DNA from: Methanobacteriota archaeon
GTDB lineage: Archaea; Thermoplasmatota; Poseidoniia; Poseidoniales; Poseidoniaceae
Direction of reading: 5' to 3'
Assembly: GCA_002726495.1 (NCBI GenBank)
Contig: PBTH01000055.1
Span: forward strand, 1-44,386
DNA: 44,386 bases
The notes beneath the pieces were generated by a model. It was not told the origin of the DNA and ran no database searches. It saw only the letters and a program-made list of their open reading frames with translations. The position numbers and the translations under genes were made by a program. Positions 23,275 through 31,615 of this stretch are shown here, piece after piece. The stretch's first letter is position 1. Every line of letters starts with the position of its first letter.

Positions 23275-25668
23275 TCAGGAACCGCACATCAAACAATCAT
23301 CTGGTGCGTCAAGACTGCAGGCAATAGCTTCCAGACTGTCAACATCTTCGGCTCGCTCTGCAAGACCGCCAACGGTTTGGTCTTCTTTAGATTTGGATTC
23401 AAGGGTAAACTGAATAGCATCTGCTGCAGCTTTTGTTCGCAGATAATACATTCCAGTCTTCAACCCTTGGCGCCATCCGTAAAAGTGCATTGAAGTGACC
23501 TTTGCAGGATTAGCGTCAACCATGTGAATGTTCAATGATTGACTCTGATCGATGTATGCTCCTCGGTCTGCAGCCATATCCAAAACATGTTTTTGGCGTA
23601 TTTCCCACGTGGTTTTGTAAAGGTCTCGGATGTGTTCTGGTATGTTCGCAATCGCCTGGATGGAACCTTTATGGCGCAAGATTTCATTCTTCATTTCAAG
23701 GCTCCATAGGCCCTCACCGATGAGGTCTCGAACCAAATGGCGGTTGAGGACAACGAACTCTCCAGAGAGTGTACGTCGGACATAGAGGTTGGAGGTAAAT
23801 GCTTCAAAGCACTCGTTGTTCCCAAGAATTTGTGAGGTAGAGGCGGTTGGCATTGGGGCAACAAGAAGCGAATTACGCATTCCGTGCTCAACGATTTCTT
23901 CCTTCAGAGAACTCCAATCCCAGCGTCCGCTGTGATCGTTCATTCCCCACAAATCAAACTGCAAGATTCCTTCGCTTGCTGGCGAGCCTTCAAATGTCGA
24001 ATATGCCCCTTCAGCAATAGCTGCATCTTTGGATGCGGTACAAGCAGCATAGTAAATGGTTTCAAAAATCTCCTTGTTTAAAGCGCGTGCTTGCTCACTA
24101 TCAAAAGGCATCTTGAGCATGGCGAATGTGTCGGCGAGACCCTGCACACCCAATCCAATTGGGCGATGACGCATATTGGAGTTTCGTGCTTCTTCAACGG
24201 GGTAATAATTGACATCGATGACTCGGTTGAGGTTACCCGTTGCATGGTAGGTGACATCGAAAAGTTTCTGATGGTCGAATTCACTGTTGCTTTCGTTTAT
24301 GAATTTAGGCAAAGCGATGGAGGCGAGATTGCAAACTGCGACCTCGTCCTTGGCAGTGTATTCCATGATTTCTGTGCAAAGATTTGACGAGCGAATTGTT
24401 CCCAAATTTTTCTGGTTGGATTTGGTATTTGCCGCATCTTTGTAGAGCATGTACGGTGTTCCTGTTTCAATTTGAGATTCAACAATCTTATCCCAAACCG
24501 TTCGGGCAGGGACCGTTTCTCGCGCAAGCCCACGTCGTTCTAAATCTTCGAACTTCGCCTTGAACTCATCACCGTAAAGATCTTGCAAACCAGGGCATTC
24601 GTTCGGACAGAAGAACGACCAATCTCCGTTTTGCTCAACACGCTCCATGAACAAGTCAGGTGTCCACATAGCATAGAACAGATCTCGTGCACGAAGTTCT
24701 TCCTTTCCGTGGTTCTTCTTCAAATCCAAGAATTGGAGGATGTCTGGGTGCCATGGTTCAAGGTACACTGCAATGGACCCCTTGCGCTTACCGCCACCTT
24801 GGTCCACATATCGTGCTGTATCATTGAACACACGCAGCATAGGTACAATTCCATTGGATGTCCCGTTGGTCCCCTTGATGTAAGAGCCCTTGGAGCGGAC
24901 ATGATGAATGGACAATCCAATTCCACCTGCAGATTTGGAAATGAGAGCACATTGCTTGAGCGTATCATAAATCCCGTCCAATGAATCGTCTTGCATGGTC
25001 AACAAGAAACATGAAGACATTTGAGGCATAGGAGTTCCTGAATTGAACAGAGTTGGAGTTGCATGGGTAAAGTATCCCTGGCTCATGAGGTCGTAGGTCT
25101 CAAGGGCACGCGGAATATCGTTGTAATGAATACCAACTGAAACACGCATCAACATGTGTTGAGGGCGCTCTGCTATTTCCCCATCCAAACGAAGAAGATA
25201 GGAGCGTTCAAGGGTCTTGAATCCAAAGTAGTCATAATAATTGTCTCGAGAATAATCAATGTGGTTGTTCAAAATTTCAGCATTCTCCATAATGACGGCG
25301 TAGACTTCCTCAGAAATTAACGGTGCATGCTTGTTGGATTCCGGGTCAATGTATTCACGCAGATCGGTGATTACATCGGTGAACGTATCCTTAGTAGAAC
25401 GGTGCAAATCATCAACGCAAATACGAGCTGCAAGACGACTGTATTCTGGATGGTGGGATGCGAGTGATGCTGCAGTTTCTGCGGCAAGTTGGTCAAGTTC
25501 ACGTGTTGTGACACCATCGTACAGACCTTCGATAGTGAGCTTGGTAACATGGCCTGGATCAACCCATTTAGAGTTCAAACCTTCAGAGAGTATGGTTAAT
25601 TTCTCAAGGATTGCATCAAAGCGCACATCCTCTCTTTCGCCCTTTCTATTTACTACTTGCATGGCCAT
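23275..25668 (-). CDS. nrdA: Class Ia ribonucleoside-diphosphate reductase, large (alpha) subunit
   Basis: 797 residues. An N-terminal ATP-cone (about 1-90, [18 protein letters not shown]) provides allosteric activity control. The catalytic barrel has the active-site cysteines in [18 protein letters not shown] and [13 protein letters not shown], the substrate loop [19 protein letters not shown], and the radical-transfer tyrosines in MYYLRTKAA. The C-terminal swinging redox pair is C792 and C795 in CLMCGS. By eye, long blocks ([47 protein letters not shown]) match eukaryotic RRM1 closely, including the C-terminal ending. It reduces NDPs to dNDPs with NrdB, encoded 62 bases upstream on the same strand. 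The start has AGGAGG eight bases before the ATG. Confidence 0.97.
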   Translation of the reverse strand: MAMQVVNRKGEREDVRFDAILEKLTILSEGLNSKWVDPGHVTKLTIEGLYDGVTTRELDQLAAETAASLASHHPEYSRLAARICVDDLHRSTKDTFTDVITDLREYIDPESNKHAPLISEEVYAVIMENAEILNNHIDYSRDNYYDYFGFKTLERSYLLRLDGEIAERPQHMLMRVSVGIHYNDIPRALETYDLMSQGYFTHATPTLFNSGTPMPQMSSCFLLTMQDDSLDGIYDTLKQCALISKSAGGIGLSIHHVRSKGSYIKGTNGTSNGIVPMLRVFNDTARYVDQGGGKRKGSIAVYLEPWHPDILQFLDLKKNHGKEELRARDLFYAMWTPDLFMERVEQNGDWSFFCPNECPGLQDLYGDEFKAKFEDLERRGLARETVPARTVWDKIVESQIETGTPYMLYKDAANTKSNQKNLGTIRSSNLCTEIMEYTAKDEVAVCNLASIALPKFINESNSEFDHQKLFDVTYHATGNLNRVIDVNYYPVEEARNSNMRHRPIGLGVQGLADTFAMLKMPFDSEQARALNKEIFETIYYAACTASKDAAIAEGAYSTFEGSPASEGILQFDLWGMNDHSGRWDWSSLKEEIVEHGMRNSLLVAPMPTASTSQILGNNECFEAFTSNLYVRRTLSGEFVVLNRHLVRDLIGEGLWSLEMKNEILRHKGSIQAIANIPEHIRDLYKTTWEIRQKHVLDMAADRGAYIDQSQSLNIHMVDANPAKVTSMHFYGWRQGLKTGMYYLRTKAAADAIQFTLESKSKEDQTVGGLAERAEDVDSLEAIACSLDAPDDCLMCGS

Positions 25669-25730
25669 GTATTTATCCTCCTAATTCGGTCTGTGTGAGT
25701 GCGTGATAGGTTCCTTTGTTCGCGTACGGT

Positions 25731-26765
25731 TCAAAAGTCTTCGTCTACTGAGAAACGCTGTTGGACGCTTCCAAGGGATGAGCCATCCATGACACCGGCC
25801 TTCTGGTATTCTGCGACTCGCTTTTCAAAGAAATTTGTTTTTCCTTGCATGGAAATCATTTCCATCCATGGGAACGGATTTGTGGCATCATAGATCTTGG
25901 AGCAGTTCAACTGTACCAAGAGACGGTCTGCAACGAATTTGACGTATTGCTCCATTAAATCCGCATTCATTCCAATCAAGTTTACAGGCAATGCCTTGGT
26001 GACGAACTCAATCTCGATTTCAACCGCTTCAGCGATAACCCGACGAATGACATTTTCGCCAGCCCCTCGCAACAATTTGTTGTGCAACAGGCACGCGAAG
26101 TCACAATGGAGTCCTTCATCTCGAGAAATCAATTCATTGGAGAAGGTGAGTCCTGGCATGAGGCCGCGCTTCTTGAGCCAAAAGATCGCACAAAAAGAGC
26201 CGGAGAAGAAGATGCCTTCAACCGCTGCAAAGGCAACCAATCGCTCAGCAAAAGAACCTCGCTTACGAGACAGCCATTTCATGGCCCACTCGCCTTTTCT
26301 CTGTACGGATGGGACCGTTTCAAGTGCCTTGAACAAGTGGTTCTTTTCTTGGTCATCGTTGATGTATGTATCAATGAGGAGCGAATAGGTCTCTGCGTGA
26401 ACATTTTCCATCATGATTTGAAATCCGTAGAAGGCTCTTGCTTCAGGCCAGCAAACTTCATTCGAGAAATTCATAACGAGATTTTCATTTACGATTCCGT
26501 CGCTGGCTGCGAAGAATGCAAGAATATGTTTGAGGAAGTGCTTTTCACCATCATTGAGGTTCTTCCAGTCTTTGAGGTCCTCTGCTAGATCAATCTCTTC
26601 AGCAGTCCAAAACGAAGCTTGTTCCATTTTGTACATTTCCCAGATATCATCGTGTTGTATCGGGAACAGCACAAAGCGGTCAAGATTTTCCTGAAGCATC
26701 GGTTCGATATGCTCCTTGGAAAAATCTACTTCAACTCCATCGTCTTTACTACGTTCTATGACCAT
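25731..26765 (-). CDS. nrdB: Class Ia ribonucleotide reductase, small (beta) subunit, eukaryote-like
   Basis: 344 residues, a ferritin-like diiron protein that houses the tyrosyl radical used by NrdA. Every ligand can be matched to mouse R2 by constant spacing: D89 (AASDGIV), E120 and H123 (ENVHAETY), radical Tyr127, E183 ([10 protein letters not shown]), E217 and H220 (SRDEGLH). It is therefore a Tyr-containing enzyme; the Phe- or Val-type (class Ic) alternative is excluded. The blocks [23 protein letters not shown] and [30 protein letters not shown] are close to the eukaryotic protein. The C-terminus ([11 protein letters not shown]) is the acidic tail that binds the large subunit. The order nrdB-nrdA is the reverse of the enterobacterial one. 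It diverges from dut. Confidence 0.96.
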   Translation of the reverse strand: MVIERSKDDGVEVDFSKEHIEPMLQENLDRFVLFPIQHDDIWEMYKMEQASFWTAEEIDLAEDLKDWKNLNDGEKHFLKHILAFFAASDGIVNENLVMNFSNEVCWPEARAFYGFQIMMENVHAETYSLLIDTYINDDQEKNHLFKALETVPSVQRKGEWAMKWLSRKRGSFAERLVAFAAVEGIFFSGSFCAIFWLKKRGLMPGLTFSNELISRDEGLHCDFACLLHNKLLRGAGENVIRRVIAEAVEIEIEFVTKALPVNLIGMNADLMEQYVKFVADRLLVQLNCSKIYDATNPFPWMEMISMQGKTNFFEKRVAEYQKAGVMDGSSLGSVQQRFSVDEDF

Positions 26766-26931
26766 GCTATGTCCCCCCGGCTTTCTGTGTCGCGCTGGAT
26801 TTTGTTTGCCGTCCTATAACGCCTATAATGATACCTCTCATAGTCGGATGACAACCATAGGTTTTCAGACCCTTTACTGAACCTTCACGCACCTTCTCAG
26901 TCCATCGTTTAGAATATTCCCCTCGCATTGT

Positions 26932-26938
26932 TATAAAA
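26932..26938 (+). promoter_or_regulatory. Candidate TATA element in the nrdB/dut divergent region
   Basis: TATAAAA at this position lies in an AT-rich stretch of the 288-base region between the nrdB and dut starts. On the plus strand it would give a start near 26960, 30-35 bases before the upstream in-frame ATG of dut (26994). The complementary strand also reads TTTTATAA and could serve nrdB. Orientation is not settled. Confidence 0.3.
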
Positions 26939-26953
26939 CACTCAAAATAGTGT
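26938..26953. promoter_or_regulatory. 16-base palindrome resembling an NrdR box
   Basis: ACACTCAAAATAGTGT has perfect outer half-sites ACACT/AGTGT and matches 13 of 16 positions of the bacterial NrdR consensus acaCwAtATaTwGtgt as I remember it. It lies between the divergent ribonucleotide reductase and dUTPase genes, next to a TATA-like element, exactly where a dNTP-synthesis repressor would act. Only one copy is visible, whereas NrdR boxes normally occur as phased pairs, so the assignment is tentative. Confidence 0.4.
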
Positions 26954-27053
26954 AAAAAAATCACAAAACCACCTCTATTTCCACTGCAAGCCCATGTGGG
27001 TAAAATCTTACATCATCCCAACAGTCAAAAAGCGATGTATTGTCACCTCGGAT

Positions 27054-27503
27054 ATGGAGCAGATTTCTCTAACAGTTCAGTTCGCCCGACTTGACGACCG
27101 CGCCATCCTCCCGACCCAAGGCTCCGCTCTTGCTGCTGGCTGGGACATGTACGCACTTGAGGACACTGTTGTGCCTAAGGGCTCATCGGTTCTCATCCGC
27201 ACCGGTTGGGCTGCAGCCATACCTAAAGGGTGGGAAGGGCAATTGCGCTGCCGTTCATCCTTGGGAAAGAAAGGAATGATTATGCCCAACGGCATCGGTA
27301 CAATCGATGCAGACTATCGCGGTGAATTGATGGTGCTCGCCACATGGATCGGCGAGGGGGACTCATTTTCCATCAATTCTGGTGAGCGCGTAGCACAGAT
27401 GTTGTTTGCTCCAGTCCCCAAGGTCACGCTTATTGAAACAACCTTGGACAAGTTGAACGAAACCGAACGAGGCGACGGTGGGTTTGGCTCCTCCGGCAAA
27501 TAA
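27054..27503 (+). CDS. dut: dUTP diphosphatase (trimeric dUTPase)
   Basis: 149 residues from the ATG at 27054; an upstream in-frame ATG at 26994 would add 20 residues that do not fit the usual family start (MEQISLTVQFARL aligns with the normal N-terminus). All five dUTPase motifs are present in order: AGWDMYA, RSSLGKKGM, NGIGTIDADYRGEL, GERVAQMLF and the Gly-rich C-terminal arm RGDGGFGSSG. It hydrolyses dUTP to dUMP and diphosphate, which keeps uracil out of DNA and supplies thymidylate synthesis. No Shine-Dalgarno motif precedes the start, consistent with a leaderless or short-leader transcript. It is divergent from ribonucleotide reductase and only nine bases before lipB. Confidence 0.95.
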   Translation: MEQISLTVQFARLDDRAILPTQGSALAAGWDMYALEDTVVPKGSSVLIRTGWAAAIPKGWEGQLRCRSSLGKKGMIMPNGIGTIDADYRGELMVLATWIGEGDSFSINSGERVAQMLFAPVPKVTLIETTLDKLNETERGDGGFGSSGK

Positions 27504-27512
27504 TAAACAAAG

Positions 27513-28151
27513 ATGAGGAGAGGAAGAGGCGTGATTGATATACGGGATATGGGGATTGTACCGTATACAGATGGTTTGCAAATCATGAAATCATTGCAAA
27601 CTCAACGAATCAATGAAGAAATCCCCGACACACTGCTCATTTTGGAGCATGAGGAAATCGTTACAATCGGGCCGCGTGCTCGCAACGATGGAATTGCACC
27701 TCCACTTGATTATCCCACGCACCCGGTTGACCGAGGCGGTGGATTAACCTGGCATGGGCCTGGCCAAATCGTATGCTATCCCATTTTCAAATGGGGACTT
27801 CGTAAAAATGAAGCGTCTGTCGCTGAAATCATCAGCAAATTGGAAGAATGGGTCATCAACGCACTTCGTCAATGTGACATAGAGGGTCAACGGGACAAAC
27901 GAATGCAAGGAGTTTGGGTTGACGGGCACAAAATATGCAGCATTGGACTTTCGTTCTTACGGTGGGTGAGCAGACACGGATTGACCATCAATGTCGCCAC
28001 GCCAACAGGGCGAGTTGAAGGCGTTGCTGGATGCGGTCTCGATACCGACACAACCACTTCACTGTTAACGCTGGGATACAATGTGGAACCAGAGAGGATA
28101 AAGCAGGCATTGCTGACTACAATGAAAGATTCCCTGTTCAACGGTTCTTGA
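27513..28151 (+). CDS. lipB: Octanoyl transferase (lipoate biosynthesis)
   Basis: 212 residues. LipB moves octanoate from acyl carrier protein to lipoyl domains, the substrate of LipA. Family signatures are RGGGLTWHGPGQIVCYP (74-90), Lys140 in GHKICSIGLS and the acyl-enzyme Cys174 in VAGCGLDT, matching the Cys-Lys dyad. The ATG at 27513 follows dut by nine bases; a GTG at 27531 preceded by GAGAGG is an alternative that would give a more usual N-terminus. The last 14 bases overlap, tail to tail, the end of the convergent propeller-protein gene. Together with lipA at 9290 it completes endogenous lipoylation, although an octanoyl-ACP source is not obvious in an archaeon. Confidence 0.93.
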   Translation: MRRGRGVIDIRDMGIVPYTDGLQIMKSLQTQRINEEIPDTLLILEHEEIVTIGPRARNDGIAPPLDYPTHPVDRGGGLTWHGPGQIVCYPIFKWGLRKNEASVAEIISKLEEWVINALRQCDIEGQRDKRMQGVWVDGHKICSIGLSFLRWVSRHGLTINVATPTGRVEGVAGCGLDTDTTTSLLTLGYNVEPERIKQALLTTMKDSLFNGS

Positions 28152-30939
28152 GGTAATCCTCACCGTACCAAGACCACTGGTCCAATGTCCATCCAGGGGG
28201 CAACCCTTCTGGAGGAATCGGAGGGCCTGAGGGAGTTTGTACTGGAGGAGTCGGGATCATAGGCATCGGCAATTGTGCATTTGATTCAAAGGGAATTGAA
28301 GTTGGTTCACGATTGCGACGTTGCGCTGCAAATCCGATTACACAAACTGCTACGATACACAGGATCGCCACAATCAGTAAGAGTTGTTTGTGCGAGTCAT
28401 CGGCATCATTTGAAGCAAATTTCGCAGCATCCTTAGGATGAGAATCTCCTGCATCAGACCAGCCGTCGCCATCCGAATCGAGACAACCAATGCGATCTTC
28501 GGTAGATGTTCCAGCTACCTCTGGGCAATCATCGGATTGATTCGTCCCCGGCTGATCAGGGAATCCGTCTTCATCACCATCCGACCAGAACCGTCCATCC
28601 TCTGGATAGGCATCAAGATACCCAGTCCACCCATCACCATCATCATCAGGACAACCGAGACGCTCCATTGTAGAGAGGCCGAAAATGTTCGGGCAACTGT
28701 CGGGTAAATTCCCATCTATATCGTCGCCGTAACCGTCGTTATCGCTGTCCATATGCTGAGTTTCATCATCGATGAAGGCGTCATTTAGGTCAGACCATCC
28801 ATCGCCGTCAGCATCCAAACAACCGAATCGGTCCTCGGTAGACATACCAGAAATCAACGGGCAAGCGTCACCTTGGAACCCATCAACAAGGTCTCCAAAA
28901 CCGTCCCCATCTCCATCAGCATGTTGGGAAGATTGTGCAGGGAATGCATCTGCTCCATCATCAACAGACCAAGACGGGTCTGAATTTGACCAACCGTCGC
29001 CATCAGCGTCATTGCAGCCCTTCCTGTCTTGGCTGGAGGTCCCTGATTGGTCTGGGCATTGGTCACCAGAAATACTGGTAGAGTTGTCTCCATAACCGTC
29101 ACCGTCAGTATCAATCCATTGAGTGCTATCTGTAGGGAAGACATCGGTGCTGTCGCTGTATCCATCTCCATCATAATCTGAACAGCCAATAATTGAACCG
29201 AGTGAACTGGTTCCAAATTCCAAAGGACAATCATCGATTTGGTCTGAGAAACCATCGTTATCGTCATCAACATCTTCTCCAGCATCTTCACATCCATCTC
29301 GGTCAACATCGTTACCGATGTAAGATACAAAGCTAACAGGACTCATTGGACACAGGTCAGCACCTGCTAGAGAGAGCGTACACGTCCAGTAACTGCTGAT
29401 TTCATTCGCATCACAGATACGGTCATTGTCATCATCGAGGTCTTCTTGCGCATCCTTGCACCCATCTCCATCATAATCTGAAGTGATGTTTGAAGTCCAT
29501 CCGAGATTACCGGTAGAACAAATATCTATAGAGTCGTACATTCCGTCGTTATCGTCGTCTGAATCTTCAGTGGAATCAGCACATCCATCCGTGTCGTGAT
29601 CCGTTAAGTTCGTCGAGATCCAGGACACATTGCCCAGAGCGCAAGAATCGCTCAAATCCAATATTCCGTCGCCATCATCATCATCATCGCATGCATCACC
29701 CAGCATGTCTCCGTCATGATTGGCTTGATTGGCATTTGGAATGTAAGGACAATTGTCAACTTGATCACCAACACCGTCTCCATCTTCATCCATGAATGGG
29801 TCGATGCGTACGACTTCATCTTGGCCAAAATCAACATAATACAGATGTCCGTTCGGTCCGATTTCAAGACCCATAATGTAGGATGCTGAGGTCTGTATTG
29901 AATCAAGGGTCGTCGCAGATTTACCGTTTGAACTCAGTTCAAAGGCAGTAATCTTTCCATTACCGTATTGTGAAACGAACAATTGGTCGTCCTCAAGGAC
30001 GATGCCTGAGGGCATGTTAAGGCCAACTGCAAGAACACCCCACTCGATACCGGTGATCGATGAATACTCTTGCAGAGGCTCCAGACGTGAAGGGTCATTC
30101 ATGATGTTCTGTGTGTTGAATGATGTATCATCTGTGTTCACCCACAGGACTCGGTTTGCACCAGGGTCAGCGATGTAAAGAATACCAGAATCTTTGTCCA
30201 ATGTCATGTGCCCGGGGACGCCCATGATGTGAGTAAGTTGGACCTCTGAATATCGGCGAACGATGGCATCAGAATGGTCGTCTTGACCCGTGTCATGGTC
30301 TTCTTGGAAGTCGTAATAGACCAATTCCTCGTAATATCCATCGTTGTACCAATAGGCATTATCGGAATCGTGGGCGATTCCAACACCGTATGGAGATTCA
30401 TGATTCATGTCGATGTGGCTTCCCAAAAGTCCGTTACCGTTGTTCTGATTCTCTACAGCAAAATGACTCAATGATGAGGGCCACAAAGTTGGGCCCATGA
30501 AATTGTTAGGGGACGCTTGCCCGCAGAATGTATTCGCTGTTTCTTGGGCCGAGCCCCACTGCCAATCAAATTCAGGATGGTATGCCCCAAAGGCGATAGC
30601 ACTTACTTCTTCCAAGAAATGATTGCGATTTGAATCTTGACGGTTTTGAGATGTTTGGTTGTTGAGTCCTGTGTTTTCAACGATGGTAATGCTGTCAGTA
30701 TACTGGTTTGCAATCCAAAGTTCGTTGGCGCGCCCGGGGTGGAATTCAAGGTCCCTTGGATTGGATAGCGCATCAGAGGAGTCGGCTATGACCGTTTCAT
30801 CAAAGCCCATTCCAAATTGGTCAACCAGAACCGATTCTTTAGCAGCGCTAGCGAACGAAGGTATTGAAAAAAGCAAAATACTCAACATCAAAAAAGCCGC
30901 TTGCTTGCGAGACATGATGACGCGTCCAACAAGGCCCAT
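28138..30939 (-). CDS. Membrane-anchored surface protein: beta-propeller plus Asp-rich calcium-type repeats
   Basis: 933 residues from the ATG at 30939; an ATG at 30915 (MSRKQAAFLML) would start directly at the signal peptide and may be the true start. After the signal sequence comes an NHL/SMP-30-like propeller region (about 40-370; PRDLEFHPGRANELWIANQY, GHMTLDKDSGILYIADPGANRVLWV, GLEIGPNGHLYYVDFGQDEVVRI). About 385-850 follows a long array of thrombospondin-3-type repeats (DDDGDGILDLSDSC, DSDGDGWSDAGD) with paired cysteines. A membrane helix (LLLIVAILCIVAVCVIGFAA) and a cytoplasmic tail, Pro-rich and ending in GLPPGWTLDQWSWYGEDYL, complete it. Ligand and role are unknown; the architecture suggests a calcium-stiffened stalk presenting a binding propeller. 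Confidence 0.87.
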   Translation of the reverse strand: MGLVGRVIMSRKQAAFLMLSILLFSIPSFASAAKESVLVDQFGMGFDETVIADSSDALSNPRDLEFHPGRANELWIANQYTDSITIVENTGLNNQTSQNRQDSNRNHFLEEVSAIAFGAYHPEFDWQWGSAQETANTFCGQASPNNFMGPTLWPSSLSHFAVENQNNGNGLLGSHIDMNHESPYGVGIAHDSDNAYWYNDGYYEELVYYDFQEDHDTGQDDHSDAIVRRYSEVQLTHIMGVPGHMTLDKDSGILYIADPGANRVLWVNTDDTSFNTQNIMNDPSRLEPLQEYSSITGIEWGVLAVGLNMPSGIVLEDDQLFVSQYGNGKITAFELSSNGKSATTLDSIQTSASYIMGLEIGPNGHLYYVDFGQDEVVRIDPFMDEDGDGVGDQVDNCPYIPNANQANHDGDMLGDACDDDDDGDGILDLSDSCALGNVSWISTNLTDHDTDGCADSTEDSDDDNDGMYDSIDICSTGNLGWTSNITSDYDGDGCKDAQEDLDDDNDRICDANEISSYWTCTLSLAGADLCPMSPVSFVSYIGNDVDRDGCEDAGEDVDDDNDGFSDQIDDCPLEFGTSSLGSIIGCSDYDGDGYSDSTDVFPTDSTQWIDTDGDGYGDNSTSISGDQCPDQSGTSSQDRKGCNDADGDGWSNSDPSWSVDDGADAFPAQSSQHADGDGDGFGDLVDGFQGDACPLISGMSTEDRFGCLDADGDGWSDLNDAFIDDETQHMDSDNDGYGDDIDGNLPDSCPNIFGLSTMERLGCPDDDGDGWTGYLDAYPEDGRFWSDGDEDGFPDQPGTNQSDDCPEVAGTSTEDRIGCLDSDGDGWSDAGDSHPKDAAKFASNDADDSHKQLLLIVAILCIVAVCVIGFAAQRRNREPTSIPFESNAQLPMPMIPTPPVQTPSGPPIPPEGLPPGWTLDQWSWYGEDYLKNR

Positions 30940-31012
30940 TTGATACCTTGTGATGATAGCGTTACATTTTACACGTATTCTAGTTAGAACTATTTCTCTG
31001 ATAGTTCTCCGT

Positions 31013-31471
31013 TTATTTCCGATTCACAACGACATATTTGTTTCCGCTGAAGCCACCTGTAATCAGAGAAATGACGGCACTGATGCCAACACCGATTCCA
31101 ACAAGGATAAGTATGATCCCACAACAAAAAGACTGGAAACCGTAATCTCCTTCTGTTTCACATCCACGGTCTGACCCCCAATTATCAACCCAGATTGGCT
31201 CATCACACTCTGTTGAAGTATCATTAAAATCCCCATATGCGCCTTTGAACAAGACCAAACCCCCGAGAAGAGCACCCAGTGAAACAATCAAAAGAACAAG
31301 ACCTGTTTTTGAAGTCGTGTTAAGGGAATGGTTGACCTCAAATACTTCCCCTTCGGAGGTTGTTGATTCATATTCAAATTCCCCGTCACAATAGGGACAA
31401 TGAAACAAACCTGATTCTCCATGTCCTAACTCGATATTTTTATCACAATGTGGACACTGGACCTCAACCAT
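31013..31471 (-). CDS. Zinc-ribbon membrane protein of unknown function
   Basis: 152 residues. An N-terminal zinc ribbon with two CxxC knuckles (CPHCDKNIELGHGESGLFHCPYCDGEF, residues 6-32) is followed by a polar linker, a membrane helix (TGLVLLIVSLGALLGGLVLF), a loop with Cys residues (STECDEPIWVDNWGSDRGCETEG) and a second helix (CCGIILILVGIGVGISAVISLI), ending in a short basic tail. The ribbon would be cytoplasmic. No Shine-Dalgarno motif is seen. The gene lies 144 bases downstream of carB on the same strand; that gap shows only a weak CGTTAGCAA direct repeat. I know no specific function for such proteins. Confidence 0.75.
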   Translation of the reverse strand: MVEVQCPHCDKNIELGHGESGLFHCPYCDGEFEYESTTSEGEVFEVNHSLNTTSKTGLVLLIVSLGALLGGLVLFKGAYGDFNDTSTECDEPIWVDNWGSDRGCETEGDYGFQSFCCGIILILVGIGVGISAVISLITGGFSGNKYVVVNRK

Positions 31472-31615
31472 GTCTCACACACTTACTTTCAAGAAATAAA
31501 CTTTCAGCCGTCGCGTTAGCAATGATTCATGGTGGTCCCATAACGGGGGCTATTCAATGAAGTGGTCGCCTAAGGCAAGAGTGAATGATCGTTAGCAAGA
31601 CTATGATTTATTCAA

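Noticed and set aside
26082..26588. 168-codon plus-strand open frame
   Set aside because: Lies wholly antisense to nrdB, whose active-site residues are all intact.
26954..26990. Second, phased NrdR box
   Set aside because: I looked about three helical turns on both sides of the palindrome and saw no convincing second copy.
26994..27053. Upstream ATG start for dUTPase
   Set aside because: The added 20 residues are not part of the dUTPase fold and the family normally begins at the internal Met.
28400..29800. Repetitive DNA as a CRISPR array
   Set aside because: The periodicity comes from Asp-rich protein repeats; units are degenerate and in frame, with no constant repeat and unique spacers.
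31513..31612. Two copies of CGTTAGCAA in the gap after carB
   Set aside because: Short and unaccompanied by symmetry or a promoter context; may be chance.
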